Positions 35,620 to 44,527 of a stretch of DNA of 64,000 bases are shown in pieces. The notes under the pieces are model-generated. The model searched no databases. It was not told the DNA's origin and saw only the letters and a program-made list of their open reading frames with translations. Where the stretch lies: assembly GCA_049115715.1 (NCBI GenBank), contig JAGDZQ010000019.1, positions 62,001 through 126,000 of the forward strand. The letters are read 5' to 3'. Each line of letters opens with the position of its first letter. The first letter of the stretch is position 1. This DNA comes from JAMZMI01 sp049115715. Lineage in GTDB: Bacteria; Bacteroidota; Bacteroidia; Cytophagales; Cyclobacteriaceae. The translations under genes were made by a program, and so were the position numbers.

Positions 35620-35664
35620 ATTGAACACTGATACAGCTTTTTAGCTGGACGGTGTTCAATTTTT
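35620..35664 (+). terminator. Terminator or attenuator between rpsB and tsf
   Basis: Outer arms ATTGAACAC (35620-35628) and GTGTTCAAT (35652-35660), inner arms CAGCT (35634-35638) and AGCTG (35643-35647), then a T5 run. It lies just upstream of tsf, so it may set the rpsB:tsf ratio rather than end transcription fully. Confidence 0.75.
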
Positions 35665-35701
35665 GTTAATAAACGATTCCAAATTCATAAAATATATTAC
35701 C

Positions 35702-36532
35702 ATGGCAATTACTGCAAAAGACGTAAACAAATTAAGACAAATGACCGGTGCAGGTATGATGGACTGCAAAAAGGCATTAGTTGAAGCAGAAGGTGATTTC
35801 GATAAAGCAGTCGAGCTTTTAAGGAAAAAAGGTCAAAAAGTATCTGCATCAAGAGCAGACAGAGAAACAACTGAAGGTATGGTTGTTACCAGAACAAGTG
35901 CTGATGGCACTAAAGGAATGGTAATTACTCTTACTTGCGAAACTGATTTCGTAGCAAAAAACGAGGATTTCATTGCTTTGGCTAATGAAGTTGCTGACAA
36001 AACATTCGAAGCTCAGCCCGCAGATATTGATGGCATCAAGGCTTTAAGTTCTGGTGACATTACTTTAGGTGAAAAAATTATCAGCGCAACTGGTAAAATC
36101 GGCGAGAAACTTGACATCACTGCTTACGAATATGTAGAAGGTGATGCTGTCGTTCCTTACATCCACTCAAATGGGAAATTAGGAGTTTTAGTAGGTCTTG
36201 TCAACACCAATGGAACCGATGTAACTGAAGCCGGTAAGGATGTAGCGATGCAAATCGCCGCTATGAACCCTGTAGCTGTTGATAAAGATGGCGTTGATTC
36301 TGCCATCATTGAAAAAGAAATAGAAGTAGGTAAAGGGCAAGCGAGAGAAGAAGGTAAGCCTGAAGCAATGATCGAAAAAATTGCTCAAGGTAAATTGGCA
36401 AAGTTCTTCAAAGAGAACACGCTTCTCAGCCAGACTTTCGTAAAAGACAACTCTGTTAATATCGCGAAATACTTAGATTCTGTTTCAAAAGGATTGACTG
36501 TTTCTAACTTCAAAAGAATCTCTATTGGTTAA
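35702..36532 (+). CDS. tsf: Elongation factor Ts
   Basis: 276 residues from ATG 35702 (the frame stays open 39 bp further upstream from a TTG, but homologues start at MAITAKDVNKLR). N-terminal UBA-like domain with LRQMTGAGMMDCKKAL, core motif LTCETDFVAKNEDF, which contacts EF-Tu. It exchanges GDP for GTP on EF-Tu. Co-located with rpsB as in most bacteria. Confidence 0.97.
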   Translation: MAITAKDVNKLRQMTGAGMMDCKKALVEAEGDFDKAVELLRKKGQKVSASRADRETTEGMVVTRTSADGTKGMVITLTCETDFVAKNEDFIALANEVADKTFEAQPADIDGIKALSSGDITLGEKIISATGKIGEKLDITAYEYVEGDAVVPYIHSNGKLGVLVGLVNTNGTDVTEAGKDVAMQIAAMNPVAVDKDGVDSAIIEKEIEVGKGQAREEGKPEAMIEKIAQGKLAKFFKENTLLSQTFVKDNSVNIAKYLDSVSKGLTVSNFKRISIG

Positions 36533-36555
36533 TCAATAGATTCTTAGAAACCTTT

Positions 36556-36590
36556 AAAGGGTGTTGAACATATGTTCAACACCCTTTTTT
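36556..36590 (+). terminator. Intrinsic terminator after tsf
   Basis: A perfect 32-bp palindrome (36556-36587) with GTGTTGAACA arms and a T6 run at its end. Very strong hairpin with a minimal loop. Confidence 0.92.
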
Positions 36591-36671
36591 ATTGATTAAC
36601 CTCTTCTAATGCCTCTGTTTCTTTAATAGAGAAAGGTTTTGTACTTTACTTATCTACTAAATCTAAAAAAA

Positions 36672-37379
36672 ATGCGCAAAATCATCCCAATTCTATTCAT
36701 TTTGATGACTCCTTTATTGTCAAAAGCACAATACTTCATTCCTGAAATGAATAGTAGTCAAATCGGAGCAGCGAAAGAAGCCTATGCAGTAACCAATGCT
36801 GGAGATACAGTAAGAGGTAAAATCGCTTCTGCTATGATCGGCCTAGGTCAGCTAAGGTCTTTTACCATCAAAAAGGAAGACGGAAGTAAAGTGAAATTTA
36901 AGTCTCCTGACATAAAAGTCTTGGCAGTCAAACCCAGTAAGCTGACCAACATAGAGAGTGCTATGTCTGTACCAAATGTGGCCAAGGCTGGAGAAATTGA
37001 TTTTGATAAAGTGGTAAATCGAGAATGGGTTTATTTTGAGCAGGCACTGCTACCTAAAAAGAAGGACAAGTTTGTCTTAATGCAACTACTAAACCCTGGA
37101 TTTGACAGCAAGATCAAAGTTTATCTAGATCCAAATGCCAAAGAAACCGGTGGTATCGGTGTAGGTGGCATAAAGGTGACCGGAGGGGAGGATAAATCCT
37201 ATTTAGTTGTATTTGATGGGGGTAAATCTGAAGTCTACAAGAAGTCAAGATATAAAAAAGAAGCCCTCAAGCAGCTATATAAAGATTGTTCTGTATTCAA
37301 GGAAAACTATGGCGGGGAGAAATTCAAATGGAAGAATTTTGCTGAGCACGTATTTGTGTACGATCAGCTTTGTAAATAA
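36672..37379 (+). CDS. Secreted protein of unknown function
   Basis: 235 residues from ATG 36672; the frame is open further upstream, but this start gives a clean signal peptide MRKIIPILFILMTPLLSKAQ. The mature part has a short beta motif GDTVRGKI, a Lys-rich middle, a glycine-rich strand GGIGVGGIKVTGG and two cysteines near the C-terminus (DCSVF, DQLCK). I do not recognise a named family. Monocistronic with its own terminator. Confidence 0.7.
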   Translation: MRKIIPILFILMTPLLSKAQYFIPEMNSSQIGAAKEAYAVTNAGDTVRGKIASAMIGLGQLRSFTIKKEDGSKVKFKSPDIKVLAVKPSKLTNIESAMSVPNVAKAGEIDFDKVVNREWVYFEQALLPKKKDKFVLMQLLNPGFDSKIKVYLDPNAKETGGIGVGGIKVTGGEDKSYLVVFDGGKSEVYKKSRYKKEALKQLYKDCSVFKENYGGEKFKWKNFAEHVFVYDQLCK

Positions 37380-37385
37380 TTTGAT

Positions 37386-37421
37386 AAGAGGCAATGAATT
37401 TTCATTCATTGCCTCTTTTTT
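37386..37421 (+). terminator. Intrinsic terminator
   Basis: Perfect 14-bp stem (37386-37399 with 37404-37417), loop TTTC, T7 run. It ends the secreted-protein gene. Confidence 0.92.
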
Positions 37422-37556
37422 TACGCGATAAACAGTCGAATCAAGCATCCTCTCTTAAAAAAATCAGATTCCAACAGTTATTTATTATTCTGAGTTCAAT
37501 CATCAGGATACGTTGATCGCGTGAATCCAAATAATTAAGATTTGAAACACAGAGCG

Positions 37557-38105
37557 ATGAAATACCTTTTGAACCAACAAGAAACCAAAAGGATTCTTTT
37601 TAAAGAAGTTAGAGAATCTGATTTCGAATCATGGTTGCCATTTCATCAAAACGATATCACATCTTTATATTGGTATGAACAACGTGCTTCTCCTGAGGTA
37701 GAATGTCGCAAATGGTACGACAAGCAATTTCATAGATATGAAAACAATTTTGGAGGCATGAATGCCTTGATTGAAAAGCAATCTGGCAAACTAATAGGAC
37801 ATTGCGGTTTACTAGTTCAAGAAGTTGACGAGAAACCGGAACTCGAAATTGGATATTCCTTGCTCCCCGAATTTTGGAATCAGGGATTTGCAACTGAAGC
37901 AGCTGCAAAATGTAGGGACTATGCTTTTATAAACAGTTTTGCCAATTCGCTCATTTCCATCATCAGCTTAGCTAATGTGCCTTCTCAAAAAGTAGCTTTA
38001 AAAATTGGGATGACCATCGATAAGGAATCTGTTTATCGAAACAATGCGGTCTATATATTTCGAATACAAAAATCTGTCTGGCTTGCTCCTTCTCAAGGAA
38101 GCTAA
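37557..38105 (+). CDS. GNAT-family N-acetyltransferase (RimJ/RimL-like)
   Basis: 182 residues from ATG 37557 (a TTG at 37542 adds five residues). Acetyl-CoA binding pattern LEIGYSLLPEFWNQGFATEAAAKC followed by LANVPSQKVALKIGM, the usual RimJ/RimL-like layout. The acceptor, protein N-terminus or small molecule, cannot be told. Stops 7 bp from the convergent dnaX. Confidence 0.85.
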   Translation: MKYLLNQQETKRILFKEVRESDFESWLPFHQNDITSLYWYEQRASPEVECRKWYDKQFHRYENNFGGMNALIEKQSGKLIGHCGLLVQEVDEKPELEIGYSLLPEFWNQGFATEAAAKCRDYAFINSFANSLISIISLANVPSQKVALKIGMTIDKESVYRNNAVYIFRIQKSVWLAPSQGS

Positions 38106-38112
38106 GGTCAAA

Positions 38113-39830
38113 TCAATACTCAAAATCTAACCCAAGTCGCTCTTTCAGCTCTTTCAATGCCGGGTTTTGCTCTGCCATGTGCTCAAACTTGTCTTTGCTT
38201 GTATATAGCTTCTTGGTGGTTTCTATTTCTTTTACTTCCTTTTCCAAAAGCAAAAGGGTGTTTTTTAATTCGCTTCTTAAGTGCTGGACGATATCTTGTT
38301 CTGCTCGCTCAAGAATATTCGTTTCTAACGAGCTACTAAGTGAGATCATCACATTATAATCCTCTATTCTCCTGATAGTTCTATTTAGGATCAATTGTTC
38401 CATATCTCCTGCTCCCTCTGCAATACGCTTTTCTTTAAAAGACAGCCACGCTTTTTGTAGGTCTTCATCTGAAAAATCATTTGATAAAACCTCCTCCTTC
38501 TTTTCTTCTTCTGACTTGTCTTTGGAGGCGTCTGATTTTCTTCTAAAAATGCTCGGTGTTTCTTTTGGCTCGGATGTGTTCTTAATGGGAGCCTTGGGAG
38601 TGCTAGCCCTTGATATTGGTTCTGCCTCTACGGTTTGAGAAACGGGCGATGCTGGAGTTGAAACAGGTGGTTCTGCTGATATTTTGGGACTCTCGGGAGC
38701 AGAAGGTTTGCTTAGGCTACTTTTTTTTTTACATCATCAGATGATCCTCCATTCTGACCAAGCTTAATGGCTTTGTTCAGATTGGAGAGCTTCATCAAAC
38801 AAAGCTCTACATGCAACCGTTGATTCTTACTTGACTTGTAGTTAAGATCAAATTGGTTCATCATATTGAGTCCGGACAAGAGGTATGAGTTGCTCAACTC
38901 TTGTGATTGGCTCTGATACTTGGACTTAAGCGTATCTGGGACATCTAAAAGTGAAAGTGTCTCAGCGTTTTTACAAATCAGCAGGTTTCGGAAGTGCTCT
39001 TGTAATCCAATAAGGAAATTATGACCATCAAATCCATTCCTTAAGATTTCATCAAAAATCAAGAGCGCGCCTGACATGTTTTCATCTCGGAAAAAGTCAC
39101 CTACCTTGAAATAATAATCATAGTCAAGAATGTGAAGGTTCTTGATTGTATTCTGATAAGTAATCTTATTATCTGACGAAAAAGTCACGATCAGATCAAA
39201 GATCGAAAGTGCATCTCGAAGTGCTCCATCAGCTTTCTGCGCAATAAGGTGAAGTGCTTCATCTTCTACTTGAATGCTCTCCGTCTCAGCAATTTTTTTC
39301 AACTGAAAAACAATATCATTGATTTCGATTCGATTGAAATCATAAATCTGACATCTAGAAAGGATCGTCGGAAGTACCTTATGTTTCTCTGTTGTGGCTA
39401 GTATGAAAATAGCATAAGATGGTGGTTCTTCCAGTGTCTTCAAAAAAGCATTGAAGGCTGCCGTTGACAGCATGTGAACCTCATCTATGATGTAGACTTT
39501 GAATTTGCCTTGCTGCGGAGGATAACGAACCTGATCGATCAGATTACGAATGTCATCTACCGAATTATTAGAAGCAGCATCAAGCTCATAAATATTGAAA
39601 TTGTTAGTCTGAGCATCACCGTTTTCCGCCTCAAACCCATTGACCATTCTGGATAAAATCCTGGCACAAGTCGTTTTACCAACTCCTCTTGGGCCACAAA
39701 AAAGCAGCGCCTGAGCCAAATGATTATTATCAATTGCATTCTTAAGCGTAGTAGTGATGTGCTCCTGCCCTACTACCTCGTCAAACCCAAGTGGTCTGTA
39801 TTTACGTGCCGATACAACGAATGATTCCAT
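38113..39830 (-). CDS. dnaX: DNA polymerase III subunits tau and gamma, with -1 frameshift
   Basis: The zero frame (39830-38712) gives 372 residues: Walker A GPRGVGKTTC, DEVHMLS box, sensor SRCQIYDF, and AAA+ domains I-III of the clamp loader, ending ...DDVKKKVA-stop. At an A10 run (complement of 38721-38730) a -1 slip continues for 202 more residues in an open frame to 38113: a Pro/Ser-rich linker, then SDEDLQKAWLSFKEKR and the C-terminal LYTSKDKFEHMAEQNPAL...LGLDFEY expected of the Bacteroidota tau tail. So the short product is gamma-like (372 aa) and the shifted one tau (572 aa). The zero-frame AAA+ domain lacks the usual zinc Cys cluster. Sequencing error in the homopolymer is the alternative to programmed slippage. 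Confidence 0.93.
38721..38730 (-). other. A10 slippery site in dnaX
   Basis: On the coding strand GT-A10-GTAGCCTAA. In frame zero it reads Val-Lys-Lys-Lys-Val-Ala-stop; one base back it reads Lys-Lys-Lys-Ser-Ser and stays open. Comparable A-runs produce tau and gamma in E. coli (ribosomal -1) and Thermus (transcript slippage). A stop codon lies 7 nt after the run. Confidence 0.85.
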
Positions 39831-39917
39831 CTGACTTGCAAGATAAAAAACTAACCCGTTTTCAAGTGGTCGAGTCTGGATAATTATTAAACTTAGGGTG
39901 TCAAAAGAAACAAGATT

Positions 39918-40976
39918 ATGAGTAAATCTAAAATTGGGGGTATCCTACAAATAGGAATTGGAGTTACAGATATGCCTGCATCCAGAACATGGTATCATGA
40001 AAATCTCAACTTCTCTGCTCAAGTACTGGAGGAGCGAGCTTTAACGGATCTTATGCAAGCTTATACCGGAGGCAAAGCGCATGAACGTCAAGCAGCTGTA
40101 ATAATGAACATGGCTGGAGCTGGTGGTCTGGAAGTGTGGCAATACTTGAGTCGAGCTCCAAAACTTCCTATTCAAAGGCCGCAACTTGGGGATTTTGGAA
40201 TTTTCGCAATCAAACTAAAGACACCTGATCTTGCCACGACCAGAAGGAAATTAGAATTGGTCAAACCAACCGCCAGAGAATTAGATATTTCGGGTAAAAA
40301 AGGTTTTTTCTTCGCAGACCCATTCGAAAATCATTTTCAAGTTATTGAAGGAGATGAATACTTTGCTAAGCCAAAACTAACTTCTGGGGCTTGCGGAGCT
40401 ATCATTGGATGTAGTGATTTGGATAAATCCATTCAGTTTTACACCGACGTTCTTGGTTTCGAATTGAAGCATAAAACAAAAGAAGAGAAGGTTCCTTCTT
40501 TCGAAAAATTACCGGGAGGAAATCATACTTTCAAGAGGGCTTTTTTGACGAAAGCCAAGCAAGCTATTGGTGGTTTTTCGAACTTCCTTGGAAACACTGA
40601 GATAGAGTTAATTCAAAGTACAGACTATCAAGGAGTGAAAATGTACGAAGACCGCTACTGGGGTGATCCAGGATTTATCCACGTGTGCTTTGATGTGAAG
40701 GACATGGATGACCTGAAAACTCATTGCGGAAGTCTGGGACATACTTTTGTACTGGACAGTTTTGATACCGAAAAAGGTGAAAGTTTCAACATGGGAAATG
40801 TGACAAGCAGAGTTGCCTACATAGACGATCCTGACGGCACTGCAATTGAATTTGTGGAAACACACAAGGTTCCTCTTATTCCTAAACTTGGAATCACTAT
40901 TAATCTCGAAGGGAAAAATAAAGATGTGCCAAAATGGGTCTATAAATTGATCAAGTTGAACAAGGTGAAGGGATAA
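39918..40976 (+). CDS. VOC (glyoxalase-like) protein with two domains
   Basis: 352 residues without signal peptide. Two vicinal-oxygen-chelate units: about 8-145 (IGIGVTDMPASRTWYHENLNF ... FFFADPFENHFQVIEGD) and about 158-315 (IIGCSDLDKSIQFYTDVLGFEL ... FIHVCFDVKDMD ... DPDGTAIEFVE). Metal-ligand candidates His265-region FIHVCF and the Glu in IEFVE remain in the second unit. Reaction unknown. Single gene. Confidence 0.85.
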   Translation: MSKSKIGGILQIGIGVTDMPASRTWYHENLNFSAQVLEERALTDLMQAYTGGKAHERQAAVIMNMAGAGGLEVWQYLSRAPKLPIQRPQLGDFGIFAIKLKTPDLATTRRKLELVKPTARELDISGKKGFFFADPFENHFQVIEGDEYFAKPKLTSGACGAIIGCSDLDKSIQFYTDVLGFELKHKTKEEKVPSFEKLPGGNHTFKRAFLTKAKQAIGGFSNFLGNTEIELIQSTDYQGVKMYEDRYWGDPGFIHVCFDVKDMDDLKTHCGSLGHTFVLDSFDTEKGESFNMGNVTSRVAYIDDPDGTAIEFVETHKVPLIPKLGITINLEGKNKDVPKWVYKLIKLNKVKG

Positions 40977-41056
40977 AACTCGATTTCACCTCATTTAAAT
41001 CCATCACTCCTCCGTAGCTAACATTTAGTATCTAGGGAAATGAGAAACATTTCGAA

Positions 41057-42436
41057 TCAATTCAGATAGTTATCCACTTCATCGTTTCTGTTCTGCACAT
41101 GAGTATTGAGCGTGCTGATAGCTCCGCTAAAGTTTCCTCCTTCTTGAGCAGCATAATCGCTAAGAAGTGATTCGTAAGTAGAAAACTGACTACTCATGGT
41201 AGCTGGTTGAAAGTGATTATCAGTGAAGTCACGTACGTACGTTCGATACTGAGTTTCATATTGATCCACATCCATAACGTATCGAATCAAAGGCCACTCA
41301 TCTGTTACTTCTGACATGGAAAGACTTATCGCTCCTCCCATTTTACCATCTTGCATCGATTCGTTATTGTCCCAGGGTATCCAAACGAGTTTCCCAAGAT
41401 CATTATAAAGAAAGTAATTGTGTGTCATCACTCCGTAGGTGTCCCAGTTTTGGATAACAGTATTTACGGCCAAGTATTTCAGGTATTGATCAACATTGAA
41501 AATATCTTCAAGATCAGAGATCCATTGTGTTTCATCCGATGTACGTGTTGAGCTTTGCATTAAATCGTAAAGGGCTCTCACGTCTGAATAATCTGCCTCA
41601 TCCTCATTTGTCTTCAAATCCATTTCATCCTCATCATAAGTACCTGATGCGAAGGTTGCAGCGTCTCCATCTGGTTTGTAGAGATTTCCATCGTTATCAG
41701 GGAATTGAGAATCTGGCACACTGTCATCCACCTCTTCTACCAATGTATATACTCCAATAAAGTTGGAACCATTTCCTCTATCCAGGTAAACGGCACAAAA
41801 TGAAGCGCGAGGTGCGACAACACCAAATGATCTGAAAAGATCTCCAGCGACCTTCTCCCTCATAAATGAATCGTCACTATAATTACTACTAAGATTCAAC
41901 TGCTTAAAGCCATAAAATCTTTGATTCTTAATGTCGGGATATGTGTCTTCAAATTCATCAAAATCCAACTTAAAGGGGTACTTATCAGAATTACCTTGAT
42001 AAGCATTGCGCAGAGTTGAGTTTCCTTTGTATCTAATCCCTACCTGATACCAATCCAACCCATCAAATGTAAATGTGCACGGAACCCAAACAGGAGTGAA
42101 ATCAATGTCTGCTCCACCTTGTCCAGGCCCTCCAGAAGAGGTCAGGTTAGTTGCTAAATCCGATTGCATTGCACTCCAATTAGCTTCACTGATAGTAATG
42201 TCTAGTCTATGGACTTTATCATCTGGAAACACGATAGCATAATCAGGATCTACGTCGTTACTATGAGTTGCTTCTGTCCAATCAGGAATTTCCAGTTCTC
42301 CCTCCTCTATCGGCTCGAAAACTGGCTCTTCTGATTCTGCCACTATATCTTCACTTCCTTTATTGCAGCCAATAAACAATAAGCTTGCTGACAAACACAC
42401 ACACGCAATACTCGCTCTCATAATTTTCATTTTCAA
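41057..42436 (-). CDS. CotH kinase family lipoprotein
   Basis: 459 residues, signal peptide and lipobox LFIGC (Cys24). CotH-kinase-like body: YQVGIRYKGNSTLR, YPFKLDFDEFED, LNLSSNYSDDSFMREKVAGDLFR and NWDTYGVMTHNYFLYNDLGKLVWIPWDNNES, which carries the two Asp expected at the active site. CotH proteins from Bacillus phosphorylate spore-coat proteins; bacterial secreted homologues are widespread and mostly uncharacterised. An acidic linker (SEEPVFEPIEEGE) follows the lipid anchor. Confidence 0.88.
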   Translation of the reverse strand: MKMKIMRASIACVCLSASLLFIGCNKGSEDIVAESEEPVFEPIEEGELEIPDWTEATHSNDVDPDYAIVFPDDKVHRLDITISEANWSAMQSDLATNLTSSGGPGQGGADIDFTPVWVPCTFTFDGLDWYQVGIRYKGNSTLRNAYQGNSDKYPFKLDFDEFEDTYPDIKNQRFYGFKQLNLSSNYSDDSFMREKVAGDLFRSFGVVAPRASFCAVYLDRGNGSNFIGVYTLVEEVDDSVPDSQFPDNDGNLYKPDGDAATFASGTYDEDEMDLKTNEDEADYSDVRALYDLMQSSTRTSDETQWISDLEDIFNVDQYLKYLAVNTVIQNWDTYGVMTHNYFLYNDLGKLVWIPWDNNESMQDGKMGGAISLSMSEVTDEWPLIRYVMDVDQYETQYRTYVRDFTDNHFQPATMSSQFSTYESLLSDYAAQEGGNFSGAISTLNTHVQNRNDEVDNYLN

Positions 42437-42580
42437 TTAAAGGATATATAGATAACGATGAATAACGATTATACCCTACTTGTTTATCAAATTCTTCAAA
42501 CACTATCTATTAATCTGAGCTTGACTTATAATTATAAAAAAACCATTATTCGGCGGTCTAGAGAAAGATGATATGAGGGA

Positions 42581-42700
42581 AAGCTGAAGGAATCTTTGAG
42601 ATCACGAGACTATCACGTCTTTTTATCAAAATTTAAAAGATAAAAGACTCATAGTAACAGTGAAGGGTTTTTTAAGTGATACTTAATCAAGAAGCTCAGG
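42581..42700 (-). repeat. Dispersed intergenic repeat, copy B
   Basis: Reverse complement resembles 2615-2743 over its whole length; the central CTTTTTATCAAAATTT and GACTCATAGTAAC parts are nearly identical. The rest of the 367-bp gap (42437-42580, 42701-42803) holds no gene; it should hold the promoters of the two divergent genes, which I could not define. Confidence 0.75.
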
Positions 42701-42803
42701 CTATTAAATTAACCCATAATGCTTGGTACTTGACCCAAGTAATTTGACCAAGGTTCTTAATTCAGGGTTTGATCTTCAAAGTAGTAAATAGATATTTGCG
42801 ACT

Positions 42804-43829
42804 ATGAAAAATCAAATCATTCACTTACCCTTCTTGCTCACACTAGTAACAGGTCTTTCTTTGATTACATCTTGTACATCCGGAGATGATGAATTCATTG
42901 ATCCGGATAATCCATCTGCTTTTGGAATTCGGCATGACCTTGACTTATCAATGTATGAAAGAATTGCAACCAATGAGAGTCCCTATGACACAGAAGATTA
43001 CCCTGACTTCTCCCCTGTTTTCATGTTCAGCTATAGTTTGGATGGAAGCAGTAATGAAGAGTTTGTAGCAACAGGAACGCTCATAAAATCAAACTGGGTA
43101 TTAACTGCGGGTCATAATTTTTTTGTTGCTGATGAGCAATCGGCACCTAGTCCAGTAAGTGGGATAAAAGTTCTGGTAGGAAATGATCCAAACAACCCTG
43201 GCGAAACCTTAGATGTAGAAGAGCTGGTTTTTCACCCTAGTTGGATCGAAGACAACAATGACTTCCTAAGTGCCAATGATCTATGTCTTGTTAAATTAAC
43301 TTCATCTATCAATGATCTTGTTCCCGCAACTGTTAATTATGAAGTTTCTGAGCCAATTGGGGCAACTACATGGTATTGTGGTTTTGGTGATTACTCCGGC
43401 CGACCCGGACAAAATCCTGATCTTTTCTCCAAAAAGCATAGCATCGAAAACATCCTAGACAGAAAAGTAGAAGGGATTACTTCATCTTCTCAAAGCGGTA
43501 CCTACTTGGGTGGTCTTCTTGCTTATGACTTTGACTCCCCGACCGGATTAATCAATGCTTTAGGTGATGATTTTGTGGAAGAAGACGAGCAGTTATTAGG
43601 TACTGGTACAAGTAATGCTACTGCAACTGATTTTGAGGGTGCTACGGTTGAAGGTGATAGCGGTGGTCCTATTTTTATTAAAATTGATGGTGTATGGAAA
43701 GTATGTGGAGTACTATCGGGAGGAGCAAGTGAACCTATTAGAAACCATCAGGATAGTGATTATGGAGACATCAGCGTATTCATTAGAACTTCGACAGCTG
43801 CTGATTGGATCAAGTCTGTAATTGAGTAA
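42804..43829 (+). CDS. Trypsin-like (S1) serine protease lipoprotein
   Basis: 341 residues, lipobox LITSC (Cys24). Complete catalytic triad: His104 (LTAGHNF), Asp159 (ANDLCLVKL), Ser286 (GDSGGP). A long insert of about 60 residues lies between Asp and Ser regions (DRKVEGITSSSQ ... EEDEQLLG). Probably cell-surface or periplasmic protease or a V8/glutamyl-type relative; specificity unknown. No inhibitor or partner gene adjacent. Confidence 0.88.
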   Translation: MKNQIIHLPFLLTLVTGLSLITSCTSGDDEFIDPDNPSAFGIRHDLDLSMYERIATNESPYDTEDYPDFSPVFMFSYSLDGSSNEEFVATGTLIKSNWVLTAGHNFFVADEQSAPSPVSGIKVLVGNDPNNPGETLDVEELVFHPSWIEDNNDFLSANDLCLVKLTSSINDLVPATVNYEVSEPIGATTWYCGFGDYSGRPGQNPDLFSKKHSIENILDRKVEGITSSSQSGTYLGGLLAYDFDSPTGLINALGDDFVEEDEQLLGTGTSNATATDFEGATVEGDSGGPIFIKIDGVWKVCGVLSGGASEPIRNHQDSDYGDISVFIRTSTAADWIKSVIE

Positions 43830-43871
43830 AATCATGAAAGACTGATCTTAAAGACATCACAACTTTCTGTT

Positions 43872-44471
43872 TTACTTTATTAAAGCATCGAATTCCTTTG
43901 TTCCCATCTCTGTCAAATATGGGTACCACGCTCTAAAAGCATTATCAGCAAAAAAGGTTGGTTTTTCCTTTTCGAACAAATATGCTGACGATTGCCATGA
44001 ATTAATGATGATTTGGTACAGGTTGATAAAACTGTCTACTTGTGCTTGATCGAGATCTGCTCGGAAAACACCTTGTTGTTTCAAAGTCTCGATCGCAGCA
44101 TTTAATTGGCGTGTCTTCATTGTGATAAGACCTTGAGTCTCTCTTTTGATATTCGGCAAACGCCTCCAGACAATTTCTCTATCGAGAAACAGGAATCTAT
44201 TTTCCCACATCCAATCAAAATTCAACAGTAGGGACTCGTAGATTTGGGCAAGACCGAAGGTACCCATTTGGTAACTTGACCTCTTCACAAGGCCTTCCTT
44301 GAACATCTCGTAGAGCTTCTCCAGCAATTTATTTTTGTTGGGGAAATGATAGTGTAAGTTTCCCTGACTCATGCCAAGGCTAGTCGCAACATGCCTGGTA
44401 GTAATACTCTCTACTCCTTGATTATTGAAAAGATGAAGCGCCGCTTCGAGAATTTTCTCCTTAGTTGTCAC
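43872..44471 (-). CDS. TetR-family transcriptional regulator
   Basis: 199 residues. N-terminal helix-turn-helix (about 1-50, KEKILEAALHLFNNQG and ITTRHVATSLGMSQGNLHYHF) and an all-helical C-terminal effector domain. Divergent from an amidohydrolase 56 bp away, with two palindromes between them, so it most likely represses that gene and itself. Inducer unknown. Confidence 0.9.
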   Translation of the reverse strand: MTTKEKILEAALHLFNNQGVESITTRHVATSLGMSQGNLHYHFPNKNKLLEKLYEMFKEGLVKRSSYQMGTFGLAQIYESLLLNFDWMWENRFLFLDREIVWRRLPNIKRETQGLITMKTRQLNAAIETLKQQGVFRADLDQAQVDSFINLYQIIINSWQSSAYLFEKEKPTFFADNAFRAWYPYLTEMGTKEFDALIK

Positions 44472-44478
44472 ACCACAA

Positions 44479-44525
44479 TTTAGTTTAAATGAACTAAATT
44501 GATTAAATTAGTTCAAATGAACTAA
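44479..44525. promoter_or_regulatory. Double operator for the TetR regulator
   Basis: Two related palindromes fill the 56-bp divergent gap: TTTAGTT-N6-AACTAAA (44479-44498) and TTAGTTC-aaat-GAACTAA (44508-44525), centres 28 bp apart. The second ends 3 bp before the amidohydrolase start codon. Confidence 0.85.
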
Positions 44526-44527
44526 AA

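Noticed and set aside
38113..38403. Separate 96-residue gene after dnaX
   Set aside because: It is in the same frame as, and continuous with, the frameshifted tau tail; no stop separates it from the A10 run.
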